Shown here: positions 25,701 through 37,600 of the stretch, one piece after another
Position numbering within the stretch: position 1 is the stretch's first letter
How the letters are laid out: the number at the start of each line of letters is the position of its first letter
NCBI GenBank assembly: GCA_022885665.1
Contig: JAGQDJ010000017.1
Coordinates: 434,001-498,000, forward strand
Origin: Triops longicaudatus
Taxonomy: Eukaryota; Arthropoda; Branchiopoda; Notostraca; Triopsidae
Direction of reading: 5' to 3'
DNA length: 64,000 bases
Position numbers and translations under genes: made by a program
Notes under the pieces: model-generated
The model's database searches: none
What the model was told of the DNA's origin: nothing
The model's input: the letters and a program-made list of their open reading frames with translations, nothing else

Positions 25701-27159
25701 ACAACTTGCGAAATCTGAGGACAATACACCGATTGGATCGGTTAACTTCTGGATTACTGCTCTTTGGGCGGACACCCAAAAAAGCGCGGGAAATGGAGCA
25801 GCAGATTCGGACGCGACAAGTACTCAAGGAATACGTGTGCCGGGTAGAAGGCCAATTTCCTGAGTAAGTATACCTCAGCCTTCGCTTGCTTGTATCGTAT
25901 TTTTGTGTTTTCCTTTTGCACTTCCTTCTAAGAAAGAAACTAGGAGGAAAACGGTTCTCGGAATTGTGTTGATCTCCAACTTCCAACTTTTTTTTTTTTG
26001 GTGTTTTCTTCCCCGCTCTTGTTTATGACTACTGCCATGTTCGCTTTTTTGTCGTCTCTAGAGAAGAAATAGAAGTGACGGAGCCCATTGAAGTCATTTC
26101 GTACAAAATTGGCGTATGCAAAGTTTCACCCAAAGGCAAAGATTGTCGGACGAATTTCAGCCGTTTATCCTATGACGCCGATGCCAATACATCCGTGGTC
26201 TTAGCCCGGCCACACACCGGTCGAATGCACCAGATCCGAGTTCACTTGCAGTATTTAGGTAACTTTTTCTGAAAAGAAAACGCACATGAAGCCAGAACTT
26301 GTTTCTAGGACAGGGCTTCTGGTTTTGTGGTTTTGTGGGTGGATTAATGGTGAACTAATGAGATTCCTGGGTTGGTTTTATAGGTTATCCTATTGTGAAC
26401 GATCCCTTGTATAACCATACGGTGTTTGGGCCCGAGAAAGGAAGGAAGGGACAGGTGGGGAAATCGGATGACGAGTTAATTAAAGACCTTATCACCATTC
26501 ACAATGCTGAGAACTGGCTCGGTGGTGATGGAGATGACACGGGAATTGGAATTGGAGCGAGTGATTTAGGAGCACTACCCTTATTTGATTCCACCAATGT
26601 GACGGCCGGCAATAATACGGCAACGACAGTATCGACACCGCTTTCAACTCCAAACAGCGATAGTGGGCAACAAGGAGAAGCTACCTCAACCTTGAAAAAG
26701 GAGGAAAATGGAAATCAGGAGGTGACCGACCCGCATTGTTTCGAGTGTAAAGTCAAGTTTCGCGATCCACGGCCAGAAGACTTAATGATGTACCTCCATG
26801 CTTGGCGCTACAAGGTAAGCTTTTCGAGTACATGCCGAGCTCATAACGTGGAATGTTTGCTTTGAGTTTGCCGCTTCGCCTGTTTTTGCAAGTGTCTCGC
26901 ATTTTACTTGCATTGCTCCTAAACCAACAAACGTAGATCGGGATCTGAATTACATATTGACTGGAAGTGTGTTTTATTTTTGTGTGGCCGTTTTTTTATT
27001 TATTTTTATTATTTTTTTTGCTGCTGTGGGCTGTAGGGGCCGAATTGGTCGTTTGAAACCAAGCTCCCGGCCTGGGCGGCGCAAGACTGGAAACCTCCTT
27101 CGCCTGCGACCTTTGCCAATGCCAGTACTTCCCCTCCCACTTCCACTACGACGCGTTGA
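5319..27159 (+). CDS. RNA pseudouridine synthase RPUSD2
   Basis: RluA-family enzyme that isomerises uridine to pseudouridine in RNA. Exons: 5319-5441, 13754-13858, 14082-14169, 23936-24057, 24131-24231, 25121-25208, 25643-25863, 26062-26258, 26384-26814 and 27037-27159. The sum is 1599 nt, or 532 residues, close to the human protein. After an acidic N-terminus comes RPGFTEERYNETEYYIDN, then the YYFTFTTFTKGRWVGERILD block (S4-like region). The catalytic motif is HRLDRLTSGLLLF, with Asp241 as the expected nucleophile. RPHTGRMHQIRVHLQYLG follows, and a C-terminal CxxC-like ECKVKFRDPRPEDLMMYLHAWRYKG segment. Introns of 8.3 and 9.8 kb near the 5' end contrast with short ones downstream. The first exon (MESVEPLPKEVDSP...) is the weakest part; the frame at 10078-10305 is an alternative first exon of the same phase. 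Confidence 0.93.
7221..7880. repeat. Cluster of pogo-like terminal repeat fragments (family B)
   Basis: The motif TTGATTTTGTCAA occurs with neighbours such as ACTCGACAG and CAACCGCTT at 7227 and again, diverged, near 7381 (CTGATTTTGTCAACCC). Opposite-strand versions lie near 7668 (GGTTGACAAAACCGG) and 7861 (GGTTGACAAACCCGG). This is the pattern expected from old inverted-repeat elements of the Tc1/pogo type. Ends and target duplications are too worn to place. Confidence 0.5.
10078..10305 (+). CDS. Candidate alternative first exon, proline/leucine-rich
   Basis: A 76-codon open stretch starting at a well-placed ATG (AAAATG) and ending at a strong GTAAGA donor in phase 0. That phase matches the RPUSD2 exon at 13754, so it could be an alternative first exon driven by its own promoter. 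The peptide begins MQHPWILPWMPLGASLHLGM and is rich in Pro, Leu, Ala and His. I recognise no domain. It cannot be an internal exon after 5319-5441, because the nearby acceptor at 10072 would need phase 1. A longer open frame overlaps it in another register, so the coding status is uncertain. Confidence 0.35.
10662..10735. repeat. (AAT)n microsatellite
   Basis: About 70 bp of near-perfect AAT/TAA repeat with interruptions at its left end (AGTAGTAGT). It lies inside the long first intron of RPUSD2. Confidence 0.95.
12668..13110. repeat. Nested cluster of family A inverted-repeat elements
   Basis: A complete element at 12759-12922 is flanked by diverged copies of the same family. To the left is GAGAATTTCGTTATATCGG at 12671. 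To the right are GTTCGTTATATAAAAATTG near 12930 and TATAGCGAACTATCGGC near 12971. The pattern implies repeated insertion into TA sites of older copies. Confidence 0.7.
12759..12922. mobile_element. MITE-like element, pogo/Tc1-type (family A)
   Basis: A 164-bp element with terminal inverted repeats. The left end reads CAGTAGAATTTCGTTATAA. The right end, reverse-complemented, reads CAATAGAATTTCGTTACAA. The dinucleotide TA stands directly outside both ends (12757-12758 and 12923-12924), the target duplication of Tc1/mariner/pogo elements. It has no coding capacity, so it is non-autonomous. Confidence 0.85.
17900..18222. mobile_element. Family A inverted-repeat element, long form
   Basis: The left end AAGTAGAATTTCGCTATAA and the right end (reverse complement GACAAAATTTCGTTATAAAG) are inverted repeats, with TA just outside each end. 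The internal CAGCGAACTGTTGGCTAT segment matches the copies at 12971 and 22702. At 323 bp it is about twice the size of the 12759 copy. Confidence 0.7.
18237..18300. repeat. Family B element end
   Basis: CAGTACTCCGATTTTATTCA followed by ACCCGATTATAGAAAATCTC resembles the copy near 33946. It directly follows the family A element. The other end was not found. Confidence 0.45.
22671..22830. mobile_element. Family A element containing a 30-bp perfect hairpin
   Basis: It starts CAGTAGAATTTCTCTATAAC after a TA. Inside, 22707-22736 is an exact inverted copy of 22783-22812 (30 of 30 bases) around a 46-bp spacer. The normal right terminus is not visible, so the inverted segment seems to have replaced it. 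Confidence 0.75.
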
Positions 27160-27210
27160 TGGATGGGTGATAGAGACACTTTTAAATTTCTTGGGTTGAT
27201 TTGAGGCATA

Positions 27211-27216
27211 AATAAA
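27211..27216 (+). terminator. Poly(A) signal of RPUSD2
   Basis: AATAAA, 52 bp after the TGA stop, with T-rich sequence following. Confidence 0.7.
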
Positions 27217-27693
27217 ACGATTTTTTTTATTTTAATGTGCAAATGACAATAGTGTTTAAATTCAAAAGTTGTGGATCATGCGCAACCTCATATTTGCTTT
27301 TTTGCCTCCATGTTGCTGTCTCTTTCCATTGACTAAAAATTCCTAGTAAAAGTTCCATGTAGAAACCTCAGCATTTACACGTGACATCGCATTTCTCTGT
27401 CGGACCTTTTGTGCCTTGTTTACGACACGCCCTTTCCTTCAGATAACCTGAACACCTTTCATTTTCGTTTCAATAAGCATATCCGTTCCTGTGACATGTC
27501 CACAGCATATCTTCCTCTTACATTGGTCGCTTAAAAGCGAGCAAACTCATTTTCTTTCGACAAATGGTTTCAATTTTATCCCGTCTATTCAAGAAGGTTA
27601 CGAATCCTATAATTGTCGCACGGATGCAAATTCAACTTGTTATGCAAGTTACAAAAATGATACAGATGTAATTTAATATTGCATATTTGGAAT

Positions 27694-27699
27694 TTTATT
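27694..27699 (-). terminator. Probable poly(A) signal of SHCBP1
   Basis: AATAAA on the minus strand, 155 bp beyond the stop codon. Confidence 0.5.
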
Positions 27700-27853
27700 G
27701 GTTACTATAAAAGAGGCCCATTTTGGGGTACATACGAAATGCCGCCGTTAGAATGTTTAAGGCACTCGGAGAAATAGACTCGTAAAAAAATTCTTCAAGC
27801 ATTTAACAGGAATGGATGATTTACAGGAAAGTTAAAGATTTGATCAAAAGACT

Positions 27854-30152
27854 TCAAAGCGAATCGGAGAAAAGGCCGTGCGACCAAGAATTACTACGAG
27901 CCATACGACCAAGTGACTTAGGCAGTGAGGCAACTAGCGTGGTCTCGTTATCATCAAATTGGAGGGTTCCGGGCTGGAAAACGCATCCTGAATCACCGGA
28001 CACGGAGGAGTTGAGCGAATTGGCCTGCGAACGCGGGAAACTGAGAACGACATCCTTAAGACCCTGATTCTCCATCTTGACATTCTCCATCTTAAAGCGC
28101 AAATCGGGAATACTGAAAAGAAAAAAAAAAATAAGTTATAAATAAAATCGTACAATAGATGCCAAGTTATGGAGTACTTACGATTGAAGAAGAGAAATGC
28201 CTCCGGTTTTACAGGGCTCGCTATCAGCACTGTTTCCTGCCATGGCTACGCAAATTCCATATTCCTTGCAGTTTTGCACACTAACGTCTTTCCATTCACA
28301 GGATGCGCTTTGATCCATCTGCAGAACACAATGAAGCATTTATTAAACAATATTTTAAAAAAAGTTGAATGCCAGCGAAGGGCTGACGTAAGTTCCTTTT
28401 GAACTGGAGACAACTTAATAACAAATGACTTGCTTACTTCCAGTCCAATAACGCAGGAAGTGATAGTTGAATGGTTCATGTGCAGCTCTCCATTGTCCCG
28501 AACGGTCGCTGCAATATTTAATTGACGGAATATCACGTCATTCATCTCTACTTTCCCGCCCATGGATACTACTCCTTTGCCCTCATATGTTCCAATGGGC
28601 TGTGTGGGCTTCTGGCCGACTAAAATACAATTCTGGAGATTCATAGTACCACGCGCCATCAAAATGCCCATATCGGAACACAGTAATGTCACTTTTCGAA
28701 CATCCATAGGCATTCCACCTTGGTATGGCAAAAGAACTTCGCTACTATCACAGAAAATCACCACTTCGTCAGGGTGGAAGCCTAAACCTAAAATTCAATC
28801 CAAAATTGAGATAAAATTCTCGTAGAGTTTAATGTCATAAAAGCCGAATTTCGTGCAATGCTACCTTCGATTTTGCCTCCATACTCCAAACCACCAAGGT
28901 TCTGCAATTCATGACGACCAGGAGCCAAATAGACAGTATCGCCTGCACATGTGCATTCGAGCGCATCATTAATAGATGGGTACACCCTATATAGTAAATG
29001 GTTCAATAAAAGCGGTGAAACAAATTGAAAACGTGATAACCAAACTCTTACTTGGTTTGAAGATTAGGAGGTAATACAGCTTTAACTTTATCTATAAGTT
29101 GCTGGAGTTCATTTAGAGATCCTCCAGGCCAGACGAGAAAAGCTTCTGGGATCTCTTTATTGCGTCTGCTAGTACGCTTCTCCACGCGATAACGATATAG
29201 AAGCACACTGCAAAGAACACAGAAAATTAGGACTAGAGGTCGAGGCGCTACAAGCCAAAACCCGAAGAAGTTAATTAACGGGGTCAGCATTACCGTAAAG
29301 TTGGGTCTAGCAAGAGTTTAATCTCATTTCGCTGCTGGTCCAAAGCAAGGTTGAACTGCATAAGCTGCACAGCTTCCACTTCAGAGAGTTCGCGTTCGGA
29401 ATCACTGGTTCCCAAGAACCGCTCGAGCTTGTTAAGTTTTTCGCGAGTTTCACGGCCTTCTTTAATTAGTTGCTTGTATCTGGCTGCTAAGGTGAGCGTC
29501 ACAGCTCCACGTTGTAAGTCATAAAACCTGCGATACAAAAACAAAACCTCAAGGTTTATAACAAAAAACAACCTGTACGCCAAAATAGCTTTAGTAACCA
29601 GATACTGACATGCGGATACGACTCTGCAAATGCGCGCTAACCCAATTATCAGCAGCATCATCTTCGTCCCATGGTAGCCAAATGTGCTCGTAAAAAAACC
29701 TGGCGTAGTTTCAAGGATTAGATGTTCCAAAATAAGTACATTAAAATATACCTCAATTTCTGAAGGGCCAAGTGAGTAATTTCAATGAGAATGGCAGGAT
29801 TTTCTTGCTCGGTTAGAGGGTACAGGTCCAATAGAGAAACATTTTCCTCGGGACCTGTTTCGGTTGTCACAAGTGCTTGGTGCTCTTCATAATCCACGCA
29901 TTCTACGTCAACAATGGCCAAATCATTGCCGTTTTTCCAGACAGCTTCCCACCCAGTAGGCTCGACCGTCACTTCTAAAAATCTTGTCCATAAGCTTTTA
30001 ACTTTATCTGCTGTTACTGGGGCTGAATCAGAGCTGAGAATATTTAACATATCTTGGTAAAGTTCTGTTGGAGATTTCGAGCCAGGATAAGTTATGGGTA
30101 AGGTATCTACCCGCATCATCAAGGTCGAATCACCAGCTGGGCTGAGTTCCAT
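27854..30152 (-). CDS. SHCBP1 / nessun dorma homologue
   Basis: SHC SH2-domain-binding protein 1 family. Members work with centralspindlin at the midbody in cytokinesis. Eight exons: 30152-29752, 29699-29610, 29527-29294, 29207-29052, 28986-28865, 28787-28438, 28318-28182 and 28112-27854. They total 1749 nt, or 582 residues, phase-consistent throughout. The most diagnostic block is RFFYEHIWLPWDEDDAADNW (about residues 134-153). A coiled-coil-like KQLIKEGRETREKLNKLERF stretch follows. Residues 294-497 carry a pectin-lyase-like beta-helix, with short repeats such as VYPSINDALECTCAGDTVYL, DMGILMARGTMNLQNCILVG and NGELHMNHSTITSCVIGLE. The start is the Met of MELSPAGDSTLMM. The Ser/Asp-rich tail from residue 498 is poorly conserved. 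The protein is somewhat shorter than the vertebrate one. It is divergent from GINS1. Confidence 0.93.
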
Positions 30153-30599
30153 TTTCAAGAAATAAAATTATTTTTCAGCACTTTTCACTGCAAACTAAAA
30201 AAGACGATGTTTCGAACCCCTGAACGGTCCGGTTCCTTATTTGAGTTTGAATTCAATGCCGACGGCGCCTCCATCTGTGGATTTCCAAATCGTGCAACGC
30301 AACATTAAGGCCATATTTCATTAAAAAATGCAGGTAATCTATGAATTTTTAGACTTAATTACAAAAAATATTTAATTTGTTTATTATTAATGTTGCACAT
30401 ACGAGCTATTTGTGAAAATTCCAATTTTTGTTATTTTCGTTTTGATTTTTTGAATTTCGCGGTTTAGCTCCGCGGCAAAAACGAAAAAGAGATTAAGCAG
30501 CATACGCCACCTCTTGCGAAAGATTGTAAGCTGAGTAGTCATACATGACATTTGATTTGATTGTTTTGGTCCGAAAATTCAATTAAACACAGCAATAAA
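30153..30599. promoter_or_regulatory. Bidirectional SHCBP1-GINS1 promoter region
   Basis: The 447 bp between two divergent start codons. TTCGAA at 30211 and TTTGAA at 30246 and 30449 match the cell-cycle homology region (CHR) core bound by LIN54/DREAM. TTTCGCGG at 30455-30462, directly next to the last, resembles an E2F site. Both genes are cell-cycle genes, which makes shared control plausible. The motif matches are short, and binding is inferred. Confidence 0.45.
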
Positions 30600-31682
30600 A
30601 TGCTTTGTGATAAAAGCCTGGAATTGTTACGCGAGTTAGACCGTGTAAAAGATTCATTACCACCGTTCAGTGTAAGTATTTAAGTACTTAATAATGTGCA
30701 TTAATTCTGAAAGTTTCTTTAGGAAGATTTGGCTCGACAGGTCTTAGAGGAAATGCGCGCGCTTTTTGATCAGAATCAACGTGATGTGTAAGTCCAGTTA
30801 TTTCCTTTTTAAAAAATTCGTAGTATTTTCAGGAAATGCGAAAAATAAGGAGGCTATTTATTTTTTCTTCGTTGCATATTTTTATTTTCATTTGTGGATT
30901 TGTTGTAATATTAGAACCTCGCTATAATAGAAAACGCACCAGTTGTGTGCAAGGTCGAGTAATATCCCGTCGAAACGAATGGCATGTAAGCAATCTTGGC
31001 TATCACTAATAATCAGCCATAGTGAAAGAAATTAATCCTTTGTAGTGTTCGTTATAGTAATGTTTTACTGTACCTTTCCTTGCCTTTTTATTTATTAATT
31101 AATTATTTGCCAGTAACGCTGCTGTGGCAGGCGAAGCCAATTTACTAACTGCAGTACAAGTTAGACATGCAGCCTTAGAAAGGAATAAGCGATGTCTTTT
31201 GGCATATCTGTAAGGACTCGTATTTCGTATTTGCGAAACTGTAAAGTAAACAAAGATCTTAGTTACAATCGACTGCAGAGAATACGTGACCTACGATGGC
31301 ATTTCGGGAGCATTTTACCTCCCGATATTAAAAGTTCGATGTGTGTGCCGGAGTCGCACTGGTTTGGGAGGTACAGCAAAGCGTTAGCGAATTATATGAA
31401 AAATGTGAGCGACGATCACGCTTTGGATTTGACTCAGTATGTGAAACCTCCGAAACATCTTTACTTGGAGGTAAAAATAGCCTTTTTGTGACACTCGTAA
31501 ATTTCCCCCAACTGAGTATTCTCTTTTGTTGCAATAAGGTTCGAGTCCTTCAGGATTATGGCGAACTCGAGACAGAGGATGGGGATATTGTGGTTTTAAA
31601 GTTGCATAGCATACATTTCTTACCCCGTTCCCAGTGCGAACATCTCATTCGTCAAGGCGTTCTCGAACATGTGGAATCTTAA
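30600..31682 (+). CDS. GINS complex subunit 1 (PSF1)
   Basis: A subunit of the GINS tetramer, which joins Cdc45 and MCM2-7 in the replicative CMG helicase. Exons 30600-30671, 30723-30787, 31114-31209, 31263-31470 and 31539-31682 sum to 585 nt (194 residues; the human protein is 196). The N-terminal A-domain runs from MLCDKSLELLRELDRV through AAVAGEANLLTAVQVRHAAL and LERNKRCLLAYLYNRLQRIR, then DLRWHFGSILP. The short C-terminal B-domain is VRVLQDYGELETEDGDIVVL, then HFLPRSQCEHLIRQGVLEHV. All phases agree and lengths match the family closely. Intron 2 (30788-31113) carries a family A transposon. The start codon follows an A-rich leader (CAATAAAATG). Confidence 0.97.
30911..31070. mobile_element. 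Family A element in GINS1 intron 2
   Basis: A 160-bp element bounded by TA on both sides. The left end reads TTAGAACCTCGCTATAA. The right end, reverse-complemented, reads CAGTAAAACATTACTATAAC and continues GAAC. It is more diverged than the 12759 copy and lies wholly within the intron. Confidence 0.65.
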
Positions 31683-34600
31683 CGGCCTTATCTAATGAAG
31701 CGCGTCATTTATCGACATCGTTCTTTACCCTACGTTCATCCATTTGCCCCGACGTTCTTTCGGGAATTTTTCTAAGAAAATACACAAGTCAGTATCTACA
31801 CAATTCTTGCCTTCTTAAGTAGAAATTAGCGTATACAAGCGTTAAGTAATTAAGGCCATAAAAAACAGACACGGGCTTACGGGCGAGTAATATGGGCAAT
31901 GCGAAGTTGTTTCAGGTTATATCGCGAAAAGTACTTTCTGTTTCGCGAAAACTTCTGTGTTATTCGCCCCAAGAGGCGAGTCTATATGCCGTGGCCTTAA
32001 ACGAAAGTTCGGTTATAGGCGCAAGTCCACTCATGAGAAATATTAAAGTTCTAATTTTTGGCGAATAATGATATAATTGAACTCATATTAATTAGTTTTA
32101 ATTAGTCAAGTGAGACAAGGAAAGTTTTGGGCGTGTGAGATGGCGATGTGAAACATCGTGGCTTTTAGGATACACTTTACCAAAATTTGGTTGCATCTCC
32201 GAGCGTAACTCGATGAAACTCAAACCAGATGGCCCGTGTTCTTTTGAGGGTTCTTTGGCTAAGGACTTTAAGCAGCAAAGCTGCTAATACTGGGTGAGAT
32301 TTTCAACACCTGACCAAACGTATCGGTCGTATACCTCGGCTTTATGAGACATGTTTGCATAACAGCTTATGTGAGCTAACCCCCAAACTGTCCCTTCAGG
32401 AAAGTGTCATTGGCACCCTTTTTCAGCGCAGACGGGGGATATTTGTAAAATAACAAGGATAAACTATCTCTGACGAAAAATGTGTAAAAGAGACTTCTTT
32501 TTTCGGTGTTTTTGGTTTTGGGAAGTTAGCGTAAAACAAGCGAGACAGAAATTTTTATTATCTTCACTAATGAGGCAAGGCATGTCGAAGACTGACATGT
32601 CACCAACAATGCAATCTCAACGAGCAGGGTTGAAAGTTGTAACCCATGTGGTTTCCATCCATCTGAAACCCAAACACAAAGAACTTTTGCATAAGCGAAA
32701 TACCAATCCTTGATAAACGATGATTCCGTATACCTGACGTTAACAAAGCGAAAAAGGAAACCCCCTCAGACTCAAAGAATAAGCGGGAAAAACCATTCCG
32801 ACCCCTTTTGTTTAAGCAAACGAGATTCTTTCAGCCCCGCGGAAGCTCCATTACTCCATTACCCTATCGTTGTCTGGAAAGCAACCACAGTTAATAGATA
32901 ACCATCGCTAAACCTGGCAGCACATAACGTTGTCAATTTCCGAGACATCTGTGAACCTTATATCCCCACTACAAGATATTGTGACATGATAACTGCACTC
33001 CATGCTTCATAGGAGAAACCACGAGGGAGTTCAAACAGTAGTCACGTCATACAAACTTTCTCAACGCTTCAACATTCCCCCTCTTCTTTCCCATTAATCA
33101 TTTTTAAATCACTGTTTGAAACTTGCTGATTTACTATATGCGTTTTAGACTCTTGGTAGCATGTAAAAACAGCTATTGCATTAACTAACCTTTTTACCAC
33201 TAAATAGTTAAGATTATAACATACGTTGTACGTAAATATCTTACTCTTTAGGCACCCTAGGGGGTTAAAACGTGACTTTGCATTGGAGAGCCAAAATTAG
33301 GGAATATGTTCAGCGGCTAATTGCGTGAGGGCTGGAAGGACCACTGTTGCCAGCATTTAGGGTTTCAGACCGACGCTTTGTATAGCAGGCGTCAGGACAC
33401 GGCCCTACTTGACACCTCGGATGAGTGAGGGCACGATTCCCTTACATTCTCGAATGCCAGGAGCGCAAATTAGGTTCTAGTGGTTCGAGCCCGTAATTGG
33501 GCCCATCCACTTGTTTCGCGCTAGGTTAGCTTGCGTAATGAGCCAAATTTGACACTTCTCTTGCAAATCTTTGCACCGTCAAGTGGATAGACTGCTAGGC
33601 AGGGAAAAATTGAAGGACCAGAACAGCTTCTGTAACAGTGTCGGTAAAACTAGCGTTTCAGGACGCCTTCCTACTTAACATGGGCCTCTGTACTTTAGCG
33701 CAATGAGTCATGGCTATAAGTGACGTCACAGACAGCTTTTTTAAGAAAAAACGTGCTTTAAAATCTTTCAAAAATTATATATTTGTAATAACTAACTTTT
33801 TCATCATTAGAACTAAAATTATCCTAACTACAAGATTTTGAAGATTTAACAAAATTTTAACACGAAGCGCATGTAATGCTAGAGGGAAAAAAACATCGGA
33901 TGTATACGATTGTTTCGACCAAACTGGCCAATAATTTTACTTGTACAGGAGAACTCCGATATTGTCAACCCGATTATGAAAGCTGTGTCAAAAAGATATG
34001 GCCTATTTTTTATAACTGTGTTATAATAGCAGTTAAATTGAAGAGTCGTAGGTTGTTAATTGAAGGAATGGATTTTTTTTTTACTCGAGGTAATTTAAAA
34101 TGGCGTCAGTGGTCGAAAACTTAGCATTGTTTAAAGCCGTGTGTCATTGAAAGTTAACAATTCTACTACACGTCTCATGACAGCTTAAATAAAACTCGTA
34201 ACCCCGTAGAGAGCCCGAAATGCAATATGCCTAAAAGCTTTTGGCAATACTGGTTTGGATTTTTGTAAAGTGTGAAACGTGAAAAAACAAGGTGGAATTT
34301 ATGGTTTCCGTAACACATACGGTGCATCCATACACAAGGGTTGAACACAACAAGGGGTTGAGTTGAATTGACAATTGTCAAAGTTGCTGTTCGAAATGGA
34401 GGGGTGAGCCCTGTCTCCCTTCAGTATATTTAACCCCACCACTATAAAAGCTTCCTTTTTGCTTGTGTACCTTTAACTCACTATGCGCTCAAAAGAGGGT
34501 TGTATTACATCGGAAAAGGGGGGTGCATCTTTTTAATTTGATCTTTTTGTCAACCATAGCCGAAGTAAAACGCCATAGGGTGTCTACTTACCCTTCGCTT

Positions 34601-37600
34601 TGGCTTTTCAAAATTTCAATTCAGTAAAATGGAATATTTGAAAGTTGCACAAATCCCCAAACAAGGAGAGATCAAGAGCATTAGGTGAATTGTTGTAACT
34701 TGTTCTGTTTGACATGCTTGAGCGGTTCAAAAGTCAACCCTGACACCCTCTATCTCCACCAAAAAAATCAATCCTTTAAAAGGTAGCTATAAAACAGCTC
34801 TAAACCCCTTAAAGAGCTTCTGTCAAGGCTTTTTAAACATTTATTGACTCAGGTGACTATCCGACATGACGAATAACTCCAGAAAACTTGACGTTAAAAT
34901 TGAATACGCCCAACAATTTTGTACTTTTAATTTTTCAAAAGACAATATTCTACGAAGTTAGATAAATATTTATTTTGATTTTTTTTTATTTTCGAAATAG
35001 TTCTTTACGAAGTTAGGGAAAATGAGTAAAAAATTATCCATGAAGTTAGAAAATATTTGTTCCTACATTAACTTGAGAGGTTAAAGTTTCGAATTTTTGA
35101 GTTTGACTTTTGGGGCTAATGTTTATTATGGTTGACTGATGGGGAGCACGGGTGAGACAATAGGTGAGGATTAATGATGAATTAATGGATACCAGATGGT
35201 GAGGTTATAGACCTCGAAACTACCTTTGTGGGTACCTTACGCTTGACCGGAGACATGAGTGGAAGCCTACGCGGCGTCCCTTTTCACATTTTAGGCTCCA
35301 AAAGGTGTCAAAGCGTAGTGGGAGGGTTCCAATTTGGCATATAAATGTATACATAACATCTATAACACACCTGCCCTTGGACCCTTTGGTATTTGTAAAC
35401 CGTGATGTTTTGAAACTGGAAACTTGGCGTAGCCTAAATTATGTTTGATAACCATTATCCCCAATTAATTGCATCCGAACTGACAAGCCGAAGGGTAGGG
35501 AGAGTTGAAAAAGAGAAGGCGCGTGGCAGCGTTACCACCGTAATATATAGACCCAATAATGGACCGCCAAATCCTGTGTGATCATTGAAAGTAACCTTGG
35601 GTTACTCGGGTCACTTTTGTTACACTTGGCTATGAAGATGGGCCAATTCGTTCCCAAGGGTCGCGTGATGCTCTAAACGCACGAGATTTATTCACACTTC
35701 ACCTGTCGCAAGCAAAGGGGAGGATGAGAGGATCCTTTACGTGCGAAAGAGAACGTAATTGAATTTCTAATTACCGACAGGGGTTATTGACAGATTTATG
35801 AAGATGACCACTGCCCTTTCAAGTACATGTCTGAATAGAAGGCAAAGGACTGGTAGTCATGTTTGTCTAGAATTGCTTCCTTTACTCAGTGCGCACAATG
35901 CGGTTAGCTGTAATGTGCGTATGTGCCAGAAGGCTTGGGAAGTTTATAGTAATTTTCAACACGGGTAAAGTGGATTTGGGGTATTAGAAGTTGAACAATT
36001 GCCATTACACGGCAAGTTCATTAATCCGGATCCTTCGTTTGGTTTTACGAGCAACAAATGTAGCATGACTGTGAGCGAATTTCTCGTTTATAGACTGTTG
36101 GACAGTATGGACCGAGGAAGGCACGTCAACCTTAGGGTTAGGGTACGTTTTTGTGAAAAAAAGAATTCAACAAGCCTCAATGAATTCGAACTGATCATGT
36201 GGCGCCAATTTGGAATTTTCGATTGCAGTTTTTTTAATCGCTTAACTATGACTTTAGCGTTTTCACATGATTTTAGAATTTATTTAAGGGATTCTTTTTC
36301 GGGAAGTTCATTAACTAGACAAAACTGGTTTAGTCGCCATCGAATGTTAGGATTTAAATTTTGGAAATTATGCTGATGCAACTTATTTTTACAACATATA
36401 CTGTGCGAAATCTCTCGCACGTGTTTGTGATCACTTAGAAAATTATGTGTATTCAAATAGAGACTTTTTACTGTATTTTATATTAACTTTAGTCATTAGC
36501 TGGCTTTGCATAAAGAGTAGGCGTAAAACTGTCTACGTTTATGACGAACAGCCCAATATTGAAGGAACGTCGGTTTGGATTAAAAGTATGGGAAGAATCA
36601 TGCAAATAAGGTTTGTTTGAAGCCACCCGCCGTGCGCCGTAGTAGTGCTCTTCATTCCCGGGGCGCAATTGGATTATCTTTACACACACGCCTGGATTTG
36701 CATACGGATTAAAACTATTGCTCGAGCTTTTTCAATGCTGTTCTTCTGCTCGTACTGTCAGGACTCATTTGAATCCATAGCGTAATAAAGTTTGCGTATT
36801 ATAGGAAGAACTTTGGGAGTTGCTCTTGTTTGGCCAAGCCTCGTTAGCTGCGAGTCGACATGATGTGAGATTGTTTTGCGTGTTGCTTGCGTGCGAGACG
36901 GAGTATGCAGATGACGAGGCCATTAGCATACAGACAGCGCAGGTTTGGTTGACAACGCGATTAACTAACTGCATGGCATACAGCTTATTGAAGATGCATA
37001 AGACTCTTACGGCGAGATTGCTATTATCTAAAACCCGGTGCACACTTTGTATTTCCCTCAAGAGTTGTGTCGATTTCATTGCCAGAACATGAGAGCGAAC
37101 TGTTTTACAAGAGCGAAAAGGGCATTTTCAGACTTTAAATACAGCGTGTATAGAGAGACAAGTTTAAGAGATAGAGTGGCAATTTTGTCTCTTTTGAAGT
37201 TTGAGGTTTTTGAGAGCCCCGAAAAAGGATTGAACAGACGCAGAGAAGCACTTGGCAGTTGAAATGAGTCAAAGGGGAGAGATGATGAGTTGTTGCGGGA
37301 AAAGCTGTAGGGTCGCCCAAGCACTGCCACGAAAACATTACGCAGCTCATTTGCATACTGGCAGTGGCGTTGTTAATTGCCGGCCTTTGCATACTAATGA
37401 CCTGTGACAACAGTGATGGACGGCCGCTCTTAACTCCAGACTCCTATTCCCCATATACGTTGTCATTTCTAGCGTCGTTTTCCAACTCCCCGGCCAACCA
37501 CAAACTTACATTTATCCTTTACGATCACCCTTATCGGCCACTTTGTACCGTAGCGCCCCTCTCCCAAAACTAAGCTTAAAACCGCGATTTGGTGAATTAT

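Larger units (their letters stand above)
27160..27853. other. Convergent intergenic gap, RPUSD2 to SHCBP1
   Basis: It contains the presumed 3' untranslated regions of two converging genes and nothing else I can support. Confidence 0.7.

Noticed and set aside
33480..33510. tRNA B-box-like GGTTCGAGCCC
   Set aside because: No matching A box, acceptor stem or anticodon arm at the right spacing.
36131..36143. Two tandem telomere-type units (TTAGGGTTAGGG)
   Set aside because: Only two units, which occur by chance; no longer array nearby.
37286..37573. Frame encoding a signal-like hydrophobic run (LICILAVALLIAGLCILM)
   Set aside because: No upstream start codon or clear splice sites, and no downstream domain.
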